Made by a program: the position numbers and the translations under genes
Shown here: piece after piece, positions 1 through 5,486 of the stretch
Position numbering within the stretch: position 1 is the stretch's first letter
How the letters are laid out: each line of letters begins with the position of its first letter
Assembly: GCA_045105475.1 (NCBI GenBank)
Contig: JBGCDP010000321.1
Span: 1 to 6,066, forward strand
Direction of reading: 5' to 3'
Source: WTJY01 sp045105475
GTDB lineage: Bacteria > Chloroflexota > Anaerolineae > Promineifilales > Promineifilaceae
DNA: 6,066 bases
The notes under the pieces: model-generated
The model's database searches: none
The model's input: only the letters and a program-made list of their open reading frames with translations
What the model was told of the DNA's origin: nothing

Positions 1-414
1 TCTTGTACGCAGACTGGTTGTGTCGGTTCCGGCATCTGGCTCGGTGACCCCAAACGCCTGCAGGCGCAACTCACCCGACGCGATTTTTGGCAGGTAATAT
101 GATTTCTGCTCATCAGACCCGTGCCGTAGCAGTGTCCCCATTATGTACATTTGAGCGTGACAGGCGGCCGCATTTCCGCCGGCACGGTGCACCTCTTCGA
201 GAATAATCGACGCTTCAGTAATTCCAACGCCGACGCCTCCGTACTCTTCGGGAATTAAAGCGCCCAAATAACCGGCCTCCGTCATCGCTTTCACAAATTC
301 AGTGGGGTACGCTTCCGCTTTATCAAGTTGTTGCCAATACTCGCCAGGGAAGCGGGCGCACAACTGGCGCACGCCATCGCGTAGATCATCATGTAATTCA
401 GTTAAGTCAGACAT
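1..414 (-). CDS. Acyl-CoA dehydrogenase, N-terminal part (cut by window start)
   Basis: This is the first 138 residues of an acyl-CoA dehydrogenase, an FAD flavoenzyme that oxidises acyl-CoA to the 2,3-enoyl-CoA in fatty-acid or branched-chain amino-acid breakdown in the cytoplasm. It starts MSDLTELHDD. The N-terminal helical domain includes IPEEYGGVG (residues 54-62), typical of the family. Residues 122-134, GVTEPDAGTDTTS, match the family signature for the FAD/substrate region. The rest, including the catalytic glutamate of the C-terminal domain, lies outside the window (full family length is about 380-400 residues). The ATG at 414-412 is preceded on the minus strand by AGGAA (427-423) with an 8-nt gap, which supports this start. 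The gene is divergent from the large exoprotein gene and shares a 224-bp upstream region with it. The substrate class cannot be told from this part. Confidence 0.95.
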   Translation of the reverse strand, partial: MSDLTELHDDLRDGVRQLCARFPGEYWQQLDKAEAYPTEFVKAMTEAGYLGALIPEEYGGVGVGITEASIILEEVHRAGGNAAACHAQMYIMGTLLRHGSDEQKSYYLPKIASGELRLQAFGVTEPDAGTDTTSLRTR

Positions 415-430
415 CTATCAAATTCCTGTT

Positions 431-451
431 TCGGCCGCTAAATCGGGCCGA
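431..451. repeat. Short inverted repeat (6-bp stem) carrying a CGGCCG core
   Basis: TCGGCC (431-436) pairs with GGCCGA (446-451) across a 9-nt loop. It lies 17-37 bp upstream of the acyl-CoA dehydrogenase start, so in its 5' leader or promoter. The left arm is also one of the 16 CGGCCG copies in the window (432-437). It may be a small hairpin, an operator, or a by-product of that repeated palindrome. Confidence 0.4.
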
Positions 452-561
452 ATGAAAATAGTTCGTTCCCTTTTCTGAATCGCTAATTATTGAGCAATTT
501 GTTGACGATGCCACTAAACTAGCCCAGCATAACCGAAATCTATTATTCAGAGGTTTTTACC

Positions 562-578
562 TGTAACGCCCATGTAAC
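562..578. promoter_or_regulatory. TGTAAC direct repeat at 11-bp spacing (possible response-regulator site)
   Basis: TGTAAC occurs at 562-567 and again at 573-578, exactly 11 bp apart start to start, in the context CTGTAACGCC and ATGTAACACC. Tandem half-sites one helical turn apart are typical of OmpR/PhoB-family response regulators. The pair lies 61-77 bp upstream of the exoprotein start. That a regulator binds here is an inference, and a chance repeat is possible. Confidence 0.3.
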
Positions 579-624
579 ACCGGTTTTGCTAGCCTACCTT
601 CTTTTACCGATGTGATCAGACTTT

Positions 625-630
625 GGAGGT
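625..630 (+). promoter_or_regulatory. Ribosome binding site of the exoprotein gene
   Basis: GGAGGT is a near-ideal Shine-Dalgarno sequence. It is followed by 8 nt (TTTAAAGT) and then the ATG at 639. It fixes the start used here, and a signal peptide follows immediately, as expected for the true N-terminus. Confidence 0.9.
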
Positions 631-638
631 TTTAAAGT

Positions 639-3600
639 ATGGCAAAAAAATTATTGACAATCTTTTCTGCTGTGGCTCTGGCTGCAGTCAGTTTGTGGTT
701 ATTTACTGGAGCAGATGCAGCTCCGACTGAACCAAATGCGATAGAATTTTCAGTCGAGCTCGATAAGGAGTCACTGAAATTGGGAGATGGCGAAGACACA
801 TCTTTCAATGTGCTTATTATTTTCGCACGAACTGAAGAAACGGGAGAAAACCCGTTCCAGATTCGAATCCCAGTCCCGGCCGGGACATCACTTAACGGCA
901 AAGTCGGTGACATTAAAGTTACCGGCAATGAAGTCGAAAACAGTGAAGTCATCTTAGAGGGTGGAATCATCTTTTGGCAATCAGAAGTCGGTGACAAAGG
1001 TGGCGTTGAAATTATCATGCCGCTAAAAGTCGATAAATGCCCTGAAGGTGGTACATCGTGCAAGATTGATGTGATCGCAATGTTGAAAGATGGCAAAGAG
1101 CAATCATCTACAACAAGCGACTCTCTCATTATTGACGGAGATTTTGGCCCAGCGACAAAGTCTGACTTTTTGCTAGAAGTCAGCGGCATCGATCTCCCTG
1201 CAAATCAATATAAAGTCACCATGCAATATCGGCGTAAACCGGGTACTGGGCTTAACCCTTTCCTGATGGGCTTTTTAATGCCAAAAGGTGCAGATATCGT
1301 CGGTGAACCTAAAGTTGAATTAGATGATGCTGATGGATTTTTATTGCAACGGATTGAAGATTTCCTCGGGTTTGAAGGAACTGTAGACGAAGATGGTGGC
1401 GTTCAAGTTTCGTTTCTACTTGAGATTACTGAATGCCCAAGCGGTGCAAAGGAATGTCTGCTTGAGCTTGAAGCTAGCCTAAAAGATGGCGCTGACAATG
1501 TCGTCGTTAACCACGAGGAAATCAACTACATTGGCGAAACAGAGAAAAATGGCAAATTAAACCTCGGTTTAGACTTGATCGGTGCAGGCCAAATCGGCGG
1601 AACATGGATTGTTGACACTGAACTTGACTTCACCCGGGATGGCGGCGAAGGGGAACTAGAAGGGGTTCTAAAAATCTTGATGCCTGCCGGTGCCTCTACT
1701 CAGTTGGGCAACTTCGAAATCCAAGATTTAAAAGCTGATGTTGGCTCACCGACTCAAGAAGGGCAAACGATTCTCTTGCCTGTAACACTGCTCCCAAATG
1801 CGACGGTAAAAATCTTGCTACCCATCGGGCTCGATATTGGCTTATGCAATAACGAGGTCTGCACGGGTGAAGTAAAGGCTTCCTTTGAATATGGAGATGG
1901 TGAATCGGTTGATGTCACCACAGAGTACAGTGAAAAGGTTGGCGAATCGGCTGATGATAAACCGAATGTCACGCTCGACATTTCGGCCGACAGCGAGGTC
2001 ATTAATCCAGGCGACGAGGTTGAACTTAATATTTACATTGAAGAAATCCCTAGCGGCGTGACTCGAATGCCTGGCAATTATGGCTTTTTACTCGAAGTCG
2101 CAGGCATGAAAACAACCGGTGATATCAATGTGACGTTGAGCAACGCCGGGCCAGAAAAAGTCGTCTATGACGAAAAGCTCAACGGGCTAAAGTGGGAAGG
2201 AGAAATTGGTCCAGAAGGGTCGATTTCGGTACAGGCGATGTTTAAAGCAGACCATTGCTCAAATGGTGGCAGCTGTTCGGCCGATGCTCGGTTAACGGTC
2301 ATCTTGCCAGATGGCACCGAAATGATCGTTAAAGATTCAATTTTGATTGAGGACAACAGTGGTTTTGATCCTGATAATGTTGAATTTAAAGCAGCGTTTC
2401 TACCAACGGGCGAAACAGCACTTGAATCTTTCGAAGATTTCAACAAGCTGCCGATTGAAGGTGCTTGTCTGACTGAGTGTGAAGGGATTTTGTTGGGTGT
2501 GAAAAACGGCAACAGCGATCCGGCCGAAGTTTTTATCACGATAGAATTTTCCGACCACTTAAAAATCGGGCCACCTGATGGGTACAAACTGCAAAACATA
2601 AGTTCAGATGATGAAAAAGGGTTGCGAACCGCCCGTTTACGCGTGGTCGCAGGCGTTAGTAAAGTCAGTGCGTTCATCATGCCTGTTCAGATTGATCCAA
2701 AATCAAGCAGCGAGCTAACAGACGATCAGCAGATGCAACTTGCAATTTCAACTTGTGTCCAGCCGGTCGGTTCTAATATTTGTGAAGCGGAAGCGAAAGA
2801 AGAGCTTAACGAGCGTTCGCCACAAAACTTATTGCTCCTTTACCTCATCTGGCGTAGCCGTGACTTTGGCGATGCCCCATCGAACAACAACCATTTTGGT
2901 GTTCAGATGGAGTCATATCCGGGAGAAGCGGTAAATCCGGTTGCTAAATTCCCATTGGCCCGTGACTTGAGCATTTTAAATCCGCCACCGAATCAAATTC
3001 GGGGACCTGCTCACAGGTTGTCAAATCTGTTCCATTTGGGTGCGGGTGTCAGTCCTGAATTTGCGATTGACCGAAACTGGGATGCTGATTTTACAAACAA
3101 TATCGAGCCATCACTGGGGACAGATCAGGCTGATTTCGATAACTTTGACGATGGGGTTGATATTTCAGCCATTAGTTTCACAGATTGCGGCTCAACTGAT
3201 ATTCCGGTTGAGGTAACAATCACACCGCTCATCATCGACTTCTATACTGATAAAGATGCGGACGGATTGGCCCATATCAATATCTGGCTCGATTCTGATC
3301 GAGACGGCCAGTGGGGGTACGACAATCTGACGACGTGTGGATTTGGCAATTCAGTTTCAGAGCATATTGTGGTCGATGCTGTGGTTGATCCGATCGCATT
3401 AGGGGTGGGAACCCATACGGTTATGGTGAATGCACCTCGTGTCCCATGGACCAACATTTTTGACCTCGACCAACATCCTGCTTGGATGCGGGTGATGCTG
3501 ACCGCTATCGAATCGAACAAAGATTTGTATATCGCGTTTGGTGACGGCCGGGGTGAAGAGTTTGTCTACTTTGCGGGTGAAACGGAAGATTATTACTACG

Positions 3601-5342
3601 TTGCCCCAGACGTTGTCTCGAGCAGTAGTAGCGCATACACGGCCGACATGACGTTAGACGTTGATCTCATCCGCCCCGGTGCCAATAATGCGAATGAAGA
3701 GCTGCTTGAATTCCCAGGCGTTGAAAAAGCTGATGGTCAAATGGTGATCCGTTTTCGTAACGATGGGTACAAAGCGGCCGAAGCTTTAATCATCGACGGT
3801 GACTTTGGCCCAGCGACAGCAATCATCTTTGGCAAAATGACCAACCTGAAATGTGATGGCTGTACATCGTCAGACCCGAAAGGGGTTGGAACCGGCCAAG
3901 TGAGTTGGGAAATCGACAAGCTTGAGCCAGGTGAGTTTGGCGAAATTATTCTAGGCTGGACCGGCTGTCTAACCTGCACACGCTCTGCTGAAGATGTGGC
4001 CGCAACGGCGACGATCTCAGTAAAAAGCAAACAGGACTTCCGGCCTCTGAATAACATCGTTAGCCTCAAATGGCCCCCTATCAATCGTTTAGCCCCGCGT
4101 ATCGACTTAGGTTGGACCGGTTGTTTAACCTGCATCCGTTCGGTTGATGATGCAGCGATGGCAGGTGGCTTTAATTTCATCATGAACGCACCAAACCGAA
4201 ATGCTGAAAAACTAATCGTTTTTCAAGATGGAGAAGATCTTGGGAAGGTTTTTGAGATGTGTGACGGTGTCCCGTGTGAAGACTTAGGCTTTATGTGGGG
4301 CGGTGATGGAGCAAGCCAATTTACTTTTAAAACGGTTGACGGAGAAGGGAAGGAAAGCCCCGCTTCAAAACCGATTGGACTGGGCTGTACAAACGACATT
4401 ATTCGTGGTTCGTTGATGATCTTTGACCAGACAACGGGTCAACGTAGTGTGATCCCGGCCGAAGCATATGACGATCTCGATAATTTGATTATCTGGCTCG
4501 CAAACGGCCGTAAGTTCAAAGCGGTTGTTGGCTACTGTGGCGATGATCCTGATCCGAAGTTGTCGATGACGGTCAACGGGACAGAACACGCTTTCACTCT
4601 CAACGAAGAGCTTTTAGGATACAAGCTGTATGAAACCTCGTTCTTGCTTGAAGTTTCAGGGCGAGCGACGACCTCAATTGGAATGTCGGTTGAAAGCAAC
4701 GGCACCACCTATGAAGACAGCTTCCAAGCGGGTGAACCGATGGGCGGTCATGTGCTTGACGCAGCCACCGGCAAAGCGATTTCGGGTGCGAAGATCCTCG
4801 TCCTTGAAGAGCAAACGGTTGAGTTTGGCGATGAAACAACCACCACGATGGTTCCTTGGGAAAGCATCGGTATCGGCCAGCAGAACCCGATCTCTACAAA
4901 CAGCGCTGGTTTTTATGAGATCAGCGTGCCAAACGGTACCTATCAGATTGAAGTAATCGCGGATGGGTATCAGAGCTATCGTTCGGCCGTTCTCGAAGTC
5001 ACCGATCACATGATCGCGGGTGACATCAAGCTGATCGAGGCGCGTCCGGCTCCGTCGAATATCAATATCAGCATCAACGAGTCTGGTTTTGATCAAACGG
5101 TGGTTCAGGTTGAGAAAGGGTGGGTTGTGAAGTTCATCAACAGCGGTTCTGATTTGCATGGCGCGGCGAGTGCTGAACTTGGCGAATCGAGCGGGTTGAT
5201 GGCCCCTGGCGAGAGCTTTAAGATGGCGTTCAACACGGCCGGGACATTTGAAATCACCGATCCGGCCAATGGCAATCGGTCGATTATTGTGCAGGTTGTA
5301 ACAACGGGGCACACTATCTATCTGCCGATTATTCTGCGGTAA
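639..5342 (+). CDS. Giant secreted multidomain surface protein with Ig-like, GEVED-like, DUF11-like, CnaB-like and cupredoxin-like modules
   Basis: This gene encodes 1567 residues, complete from ATG to TAA. Residues 1-27 are a Sec signal peptide: a KK n-region, a hydrophobic core and probable cleavage after ADA (25-27). Five Ig-like modules follow (about 28-725), then a GEVED-like module (742-988, starting DFGDAP and ending GETEDYYYV). Next come a DUF11-like module (about 1008-1142), an Ig-like Cys-containing region (about 1143-1365), a carboxypeptidase-regulatory/CnaB-like domain (1368-1466), a cupredoxin-like domain (about 1473-1555) and the tail HTIYLPIILR (1558-1567). There is no LPXTG motif, C-terminal membrane helix or enzyme active site. 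All 24 cysteines lie in 12 close pairs, which suits an oxidised extracellular protein. The acidic, beta-rich composition and modular build suggest a cell-surface or matrix structural protein or adhesin, but the exact role is unknown. The gene is probably monocistronic, since a strong terminator follows it. Confidence 0.93.
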   Translation: MAKKLLTIFSAVALAAVSLWLFTGADAAPTEPNAIEFSVELDKESLKLGDGEDTSFNVLIIFARTEETGENPFQIRIPVPAGTSLNGKVGDIKVTGNEVENSEVILEGGIIFWQSEVGDKGGVEIIMPLKVDKCPEGGTSCKIDVIAMLKDGKEQSSTTSDSLIIDGDFGPATKSDFLLEVSGIDLPANQYKVTMQYRRKPGTGLNPFLMGFLMPKGADIVGEPKVELDDADGFLLQRIEDFLGFEGTVDEDGGVQVSFLLEITECPSGAKECLLELEASLKDGADNVVVNHEEINYIGETEKNGKLNLGLDLIGAGQIGGTWIVDTELDFTRDGGEGELEGVLKILMPAGASTQLGNFEIQDLKADVGSPTQEGQTILLPVTLLPNATVKILLPIGLDIGLCNNEVCTGEVKASFEYGDGESVDVTTEYSEKVGESADDKPNVTLDISADSEVINPGDEVELNIYIEEIPSGVTRMPGNYGFLLEVAGMKTTGDINVTLSNAGPEKVVYDEKLNGLKWEGEIGPEGSISVQAMFKADHCSNGGSCSADARLTVILPDGTEMIVKDSILIEDNSGFDPDNVEFKAAFLPTGETALESFEDFNKLPIEGACLTECEGILLGVKNGNSDPAEVFITIEFSDHLKIGPPDGYKLQNISSDDEKGLRTARLRVVAGVSKVSAFIMPVQIDPKSSSELTDDQQMQLAISTCVQPVGSNICEAEAKEELNERSPQNLLLLYLIWRSRDFGDAPSNNNHFGVQMESYPGEAVNPVAKFPLARDLSILNPPPNQIRGPAHRLSNLFHLGAGVSPEFAIDRNWDADFTNNIEPSLGTDQADFDNFDDGVDISAISFTDCGSTDIPVEVTITPLIIDFYTDKDADGLAHINIWLDSDRDGQWGYDNLTTCGFGNSVSEHIVVDAVVDPIALGVGTHTVMVNAPRVPWTNIFDLDQHPAWMRVMLTAIESNKDLYIAFGDGRGEEFVYFAGETEDYYYVAPDVVSSSSSAYTADMTLDVDLIRPGANNANEELLEFPGVEKADGQMVIRFRNDGYKAAEALIIDGDFGPATAIIFGKMTNLKCDGCTSSDPKGVGTGQVSWEIDKLEPGEFGEIILGWTGCLTCTRSAEDVAATATISVKSKQDFRPLNNIVSLKWPPINRLAPRIDLGWTGCLTCIRSVDDAAMAGGFNFIMNAPNRNAEKLIVFQDGEDLGKVFEMCDGVPCEDLGFMWGGDGASQFTFKTVDGEGKESPASKPIGLGCTNDIIRGSLMIFDQTTGQRSVIPAEAYDDLDNLIIWLANGRKFKAVVGYCGDDPDPKLSMTVNGTEHAFTLNEELLGYKLYETSFLLEVSGRATTSIGMSVESNGTTYEDSFQAGEPMGGHVLDAATGKAISGAKILVLEEQTVEFGDETTTTMVPWESIGIGQQNPISTNSAGFYEISVPNGTYQIEVIADGYQSYRSAVLEVTDHMIAGDIKLIEARPAPSNINISINESGFDQTVVQVEKGWVVKFINSGSDLHGAASAELGESSGLMAPGESFKMAFNTAGTFEITDPANGNRSIIVQVVTTGHTIYLPIILR
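720..2813 (+). repeat. Five tandem Ig-like protein modules (residues about 28-725)
   Basis: The N-terminal half of the exoprotein is built from five diverged copies of one beta-rich module of about 135 residues. Each ends with a glycine-rich turn, a hydrophobic strand, a Cys pair and a strand followed by an acidic linker. The Cys pairs lie at 134/141, 266/273, 403/408, 540/546 and 706/715, so the first four are 132, 137 and 137 residues apart and the fifth is 166. Similar segments around the pairs include CPEGGTSC, CPSGAKEC and CSNGGSC, followed by LKDGKE, LKDGAD and LPDGTE. Module 5 is longer and has an extra pair, C610/C614. The modules resemble DUF11-type repeats, but I cannot assign the family with certainty. 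Confidence 0.75.
1125..1157 (+). repeat. Peptide repeat LIIDGDFGPAT, copy 1
   Basis: Residues 163-173 of the exoprotein, in the linker after module 1. The same 11 residues recur at 1050-1060. The two coding segments differ at 6 of 33 bases, all synonymous. Confidence 0.9.
2862..3602 (+). other. GEVED-like module of the exoprotein (residues 742-988)
   Basis: The module opens with DFGDAP (742-747) and closes with GETEDYYYV (980-988), the two hallmarks of GEVED-type bacterial exoprotein domains. Between them are the acidic stretch DQADFDNFDDGV (829-840), a calcium-loop-like DKDADG (871-876) and the strand INIWLDSDRDGQW (880-892), the usual place of a DxDxDG-type loop. The cysteine pair C850/C900 is internal. 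Function is unknown for this family; it is found in large secreted proteins. Calcium binding is inferred from the acidic loops only. Confidence 0.75.
3786..3818 (+). repeat. Peptide repeat LIIDGDFGPAT, copy 2
   Basis: Residues 1050-1060, identical to residues 163-173. The last 15 coding bases (TTTGGCCCAGCGACA) are identical in DNA; the first 18 differ at six synonymous positions. Confidence 0.9.
3951..3986 (+). repeat. Peptide repeat LGWTGCLTC-x-RS, copy 1
   Basis: Residues 1105-1116, LGWTGCLTCTRS, at the end of a strand in the DUF11-like module. A second copy differing by one residue starts 52 residues later. It carries a CxxC pair, C1110/C1113. Confidence 0.9.
4107..4142 (+). repeat. Peptide repeat LGWTGCLTC-x-RS, copy 2
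   Basis: Residues 1157-1168, LGWTGCLTCIRS. Compared with copy 1 only Thr to Ile at the tenth position changes the protein; the other base changes are synonymous (CTA/TTA twice, GGC/GGT twice, CGC/CGT, TCT/TCG). It carries the pair C1162/C1165 and is followed by VDDAA, matching AEDVA in copy 1 in character. Confidence 0.9.
4740..5036 (+). other. Carboxypeptidase-regulatory/CnaB-like domain of the exoprotein (residues 1368-1466)
   Basis: The order of motifs fits a transthyretin-like carboxypeptidase regulatory domain: GGHVLDAATGKAISGAKI (1369-1386), STNSAGFYEISVPNGTYQIEV (around 1419-1439) and ADGYQSYRSAVLEV (1441-1454). These are the usual G.V.D..TG.P..GA, T...G.Y...L..G.Y.V and A.GY markers. 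Such domains are binding or spacer beta-sandwiches in surface proteins, with no catalytic role. The loop between strands is longer than usual and Thr-rich (ETTTTM). Confidence 0.85.
5055..5303 (+). other. Cupredoxin-like domain without copper ligands (residues about 1473-1555)
   Basis: The strand order and motifs match a cupredoxin fold: NISINESGFDQTVVQVEKGW (1476-1495), VVKFINSGSDLHG (1496-1508), LMAPGESFKMAFNTAGTFEI (1520-1539) and a final strand IIVQVV. The one histidine at the usual first-ligand position is present (H1507). The usual Cys-His-Met ligand stretch after the G-T-F/Y strand is replaced by DPANGNRS. Type-1 copper binding is therefore unlikely, and the fold probably has a structural role. 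Confidence 0.7.
5310..5339 (+). other. C-terminal tail HTIYLPIILR (possible sorting or anchoring signal)
   Basis: The last ten residues follow directly on the cupredoxin-like domain and end the protein. Many large secreted proteins of Chloroflexota, as I recall them, end in a tail of the form YLP-[hydrophobic]-x-x-R. The function of this ending is not known to me; it might be a final beta-strand or a recognition signal for export or anchoring. It is not LPXTG and is not followed by a membrane helix. Confidence 0.55.
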
Positions 5343-5349
5343 TTTGGGT

Positions 5350-5373
5350 AGGGGCGTGGCGTGCCACGCCTCT
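5350..5373. repeat. REP-like GC-rich palindrome, just after the exoprotein stop
   Basis: AGGGGCGTGGC (5350-5360) pairs with GCCACGCCTCT (5363-5373) in all 11 positions, counting one G-U pair, around a 2-nt centre. It starts 7 bases after the TAA. The run GTAGGGGCG at its left edge is a common start of short dispersed palindromic elements in bacteria. No T-tract follows (ATTCTGT), so it is a poor intrinsic terminator on its own; it may protect the mRNA 3' end. Confidence 0.6.
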
Positions 5374-5380
5374 ATTCTGT

Positions 5381-5396
5381 GCGCAGCATGCTACGC
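5381..5396. repeat. Second REP-like palindrome
   Basis: GCGCAGCATGCTACGC is a 16-nt palindrome with one mismatched position pair (C at 4, A at 13). It lies 7 bases after the previous palindrome. The two share the GCG...CGC edge style and together look like a two-unit dispersed element. The function is not known. Confidence 0.5.
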
Positions 5397-5486
5397 AATC
5401 AAACCAGCATCTGAAGACTCCTCCGATTATTTTTAGCATGCAGTGTAAATAACCGACTTCAGATTTTGTAGAGGAGAGTCTGCATC
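5397..5486. other. Structured non-coding spacer before the terminator
   Basis: No credible gene is visible here. ATCTGAAG (5409-5416) can pair with CTTCAGAT (5457-5464). A second, overlapping option pairs GACTCCTC (5416-5423) with GAGGAGAGTC (5471-5480) with a 2-nt bulge. It is either the folded 3' untranslated region of the exoprotein mRNA or, less likely, a short RNA ended by the hairpin that follows. Confidence 0.35.

Larger units (their letters stand above)
415..638. promoter_or_regulatory. Divergent intergenic region between acyl-CoA dehydrogenase and exoprotein genes
   Basis: This AT-richer 224-bp stretch must hold the promoters of both divergent genes. On the plus strand, TTGACG (502-507) resembles a -35 box and TATTAT (541-546) resembles a -10 box. 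They are 33 bp apart, so they cannot form one sigma-70 promoter, and neither has a good partner at 16-18 bp. Promoter positions therefore remain unassigned. The region also holds a small inverted repeat next to the minus-strand gene and a TGTAAC direct repeat next to the plus-strand gene, listed separately. Confidence 0.5.
3660..4064 (+). other. DUF11-like module of the exoprotein (residues about 1008-1142)
   Basis: The pattern fits a DUF11-type beta-sandwich: a hydrophobic strand with FRNDGYKAAEAL (1039-1050), then GQVSWEIDKLEPGEFGEI (1086-1103), and an end at DFRPLNN (1133-1139), where the family typically has D....NN. It contains the second copy of LIIDGDFGPAT, a CDGC pair (1072/1075) and the first CLTC (1110/1113). 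DUF11 modules are common in bacterial surface proteins and usually act as stalk or spacer units. Confidence 0.7.

Noticed and set aside
502..546. TTGACG and TATTAT as one sigma-70 promoter
   Set aside because: The spacing is 33 bp instead of 16-18, so they cannot act together.
611..618. TGTGATCA as a CRP/FNR-type site
   Set aside because: Only one half-site is present, with no partner at the required spacing, and it lies just 12 bp before the Shine-Dalgarno sequence.
644..650. Run of seven A at the gene start as a phase-variation or frameshift site
   Set aside because: It simply encodes the two lysines of the signal-peptide n-region, is short, and the frame is intact through 1567 codons.
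632..1189. Open frame of 185 codons on the minus strand inside the exoprotein gene
   Set aside because: It is Ser/Pro/Thr-rich, as expected from reading antisense through the acidic exoprotein codons, has no recognisable domain, and the plus-strand frame is clearly real.
4630..4956. Open frame of 108 codons on the plus strand in another phase
   Set aside because: It is Arg/Ser/Lys-rich with no domain, no ribosome binding site and full overlap with the real gene.
4674..5312. Open frame of 212 codons on the minus strand near the gene end
   Set aside because: It is fully antisense to recognisable CnaB-like and cupredoxin-like domains, and the translation resembles no known family.
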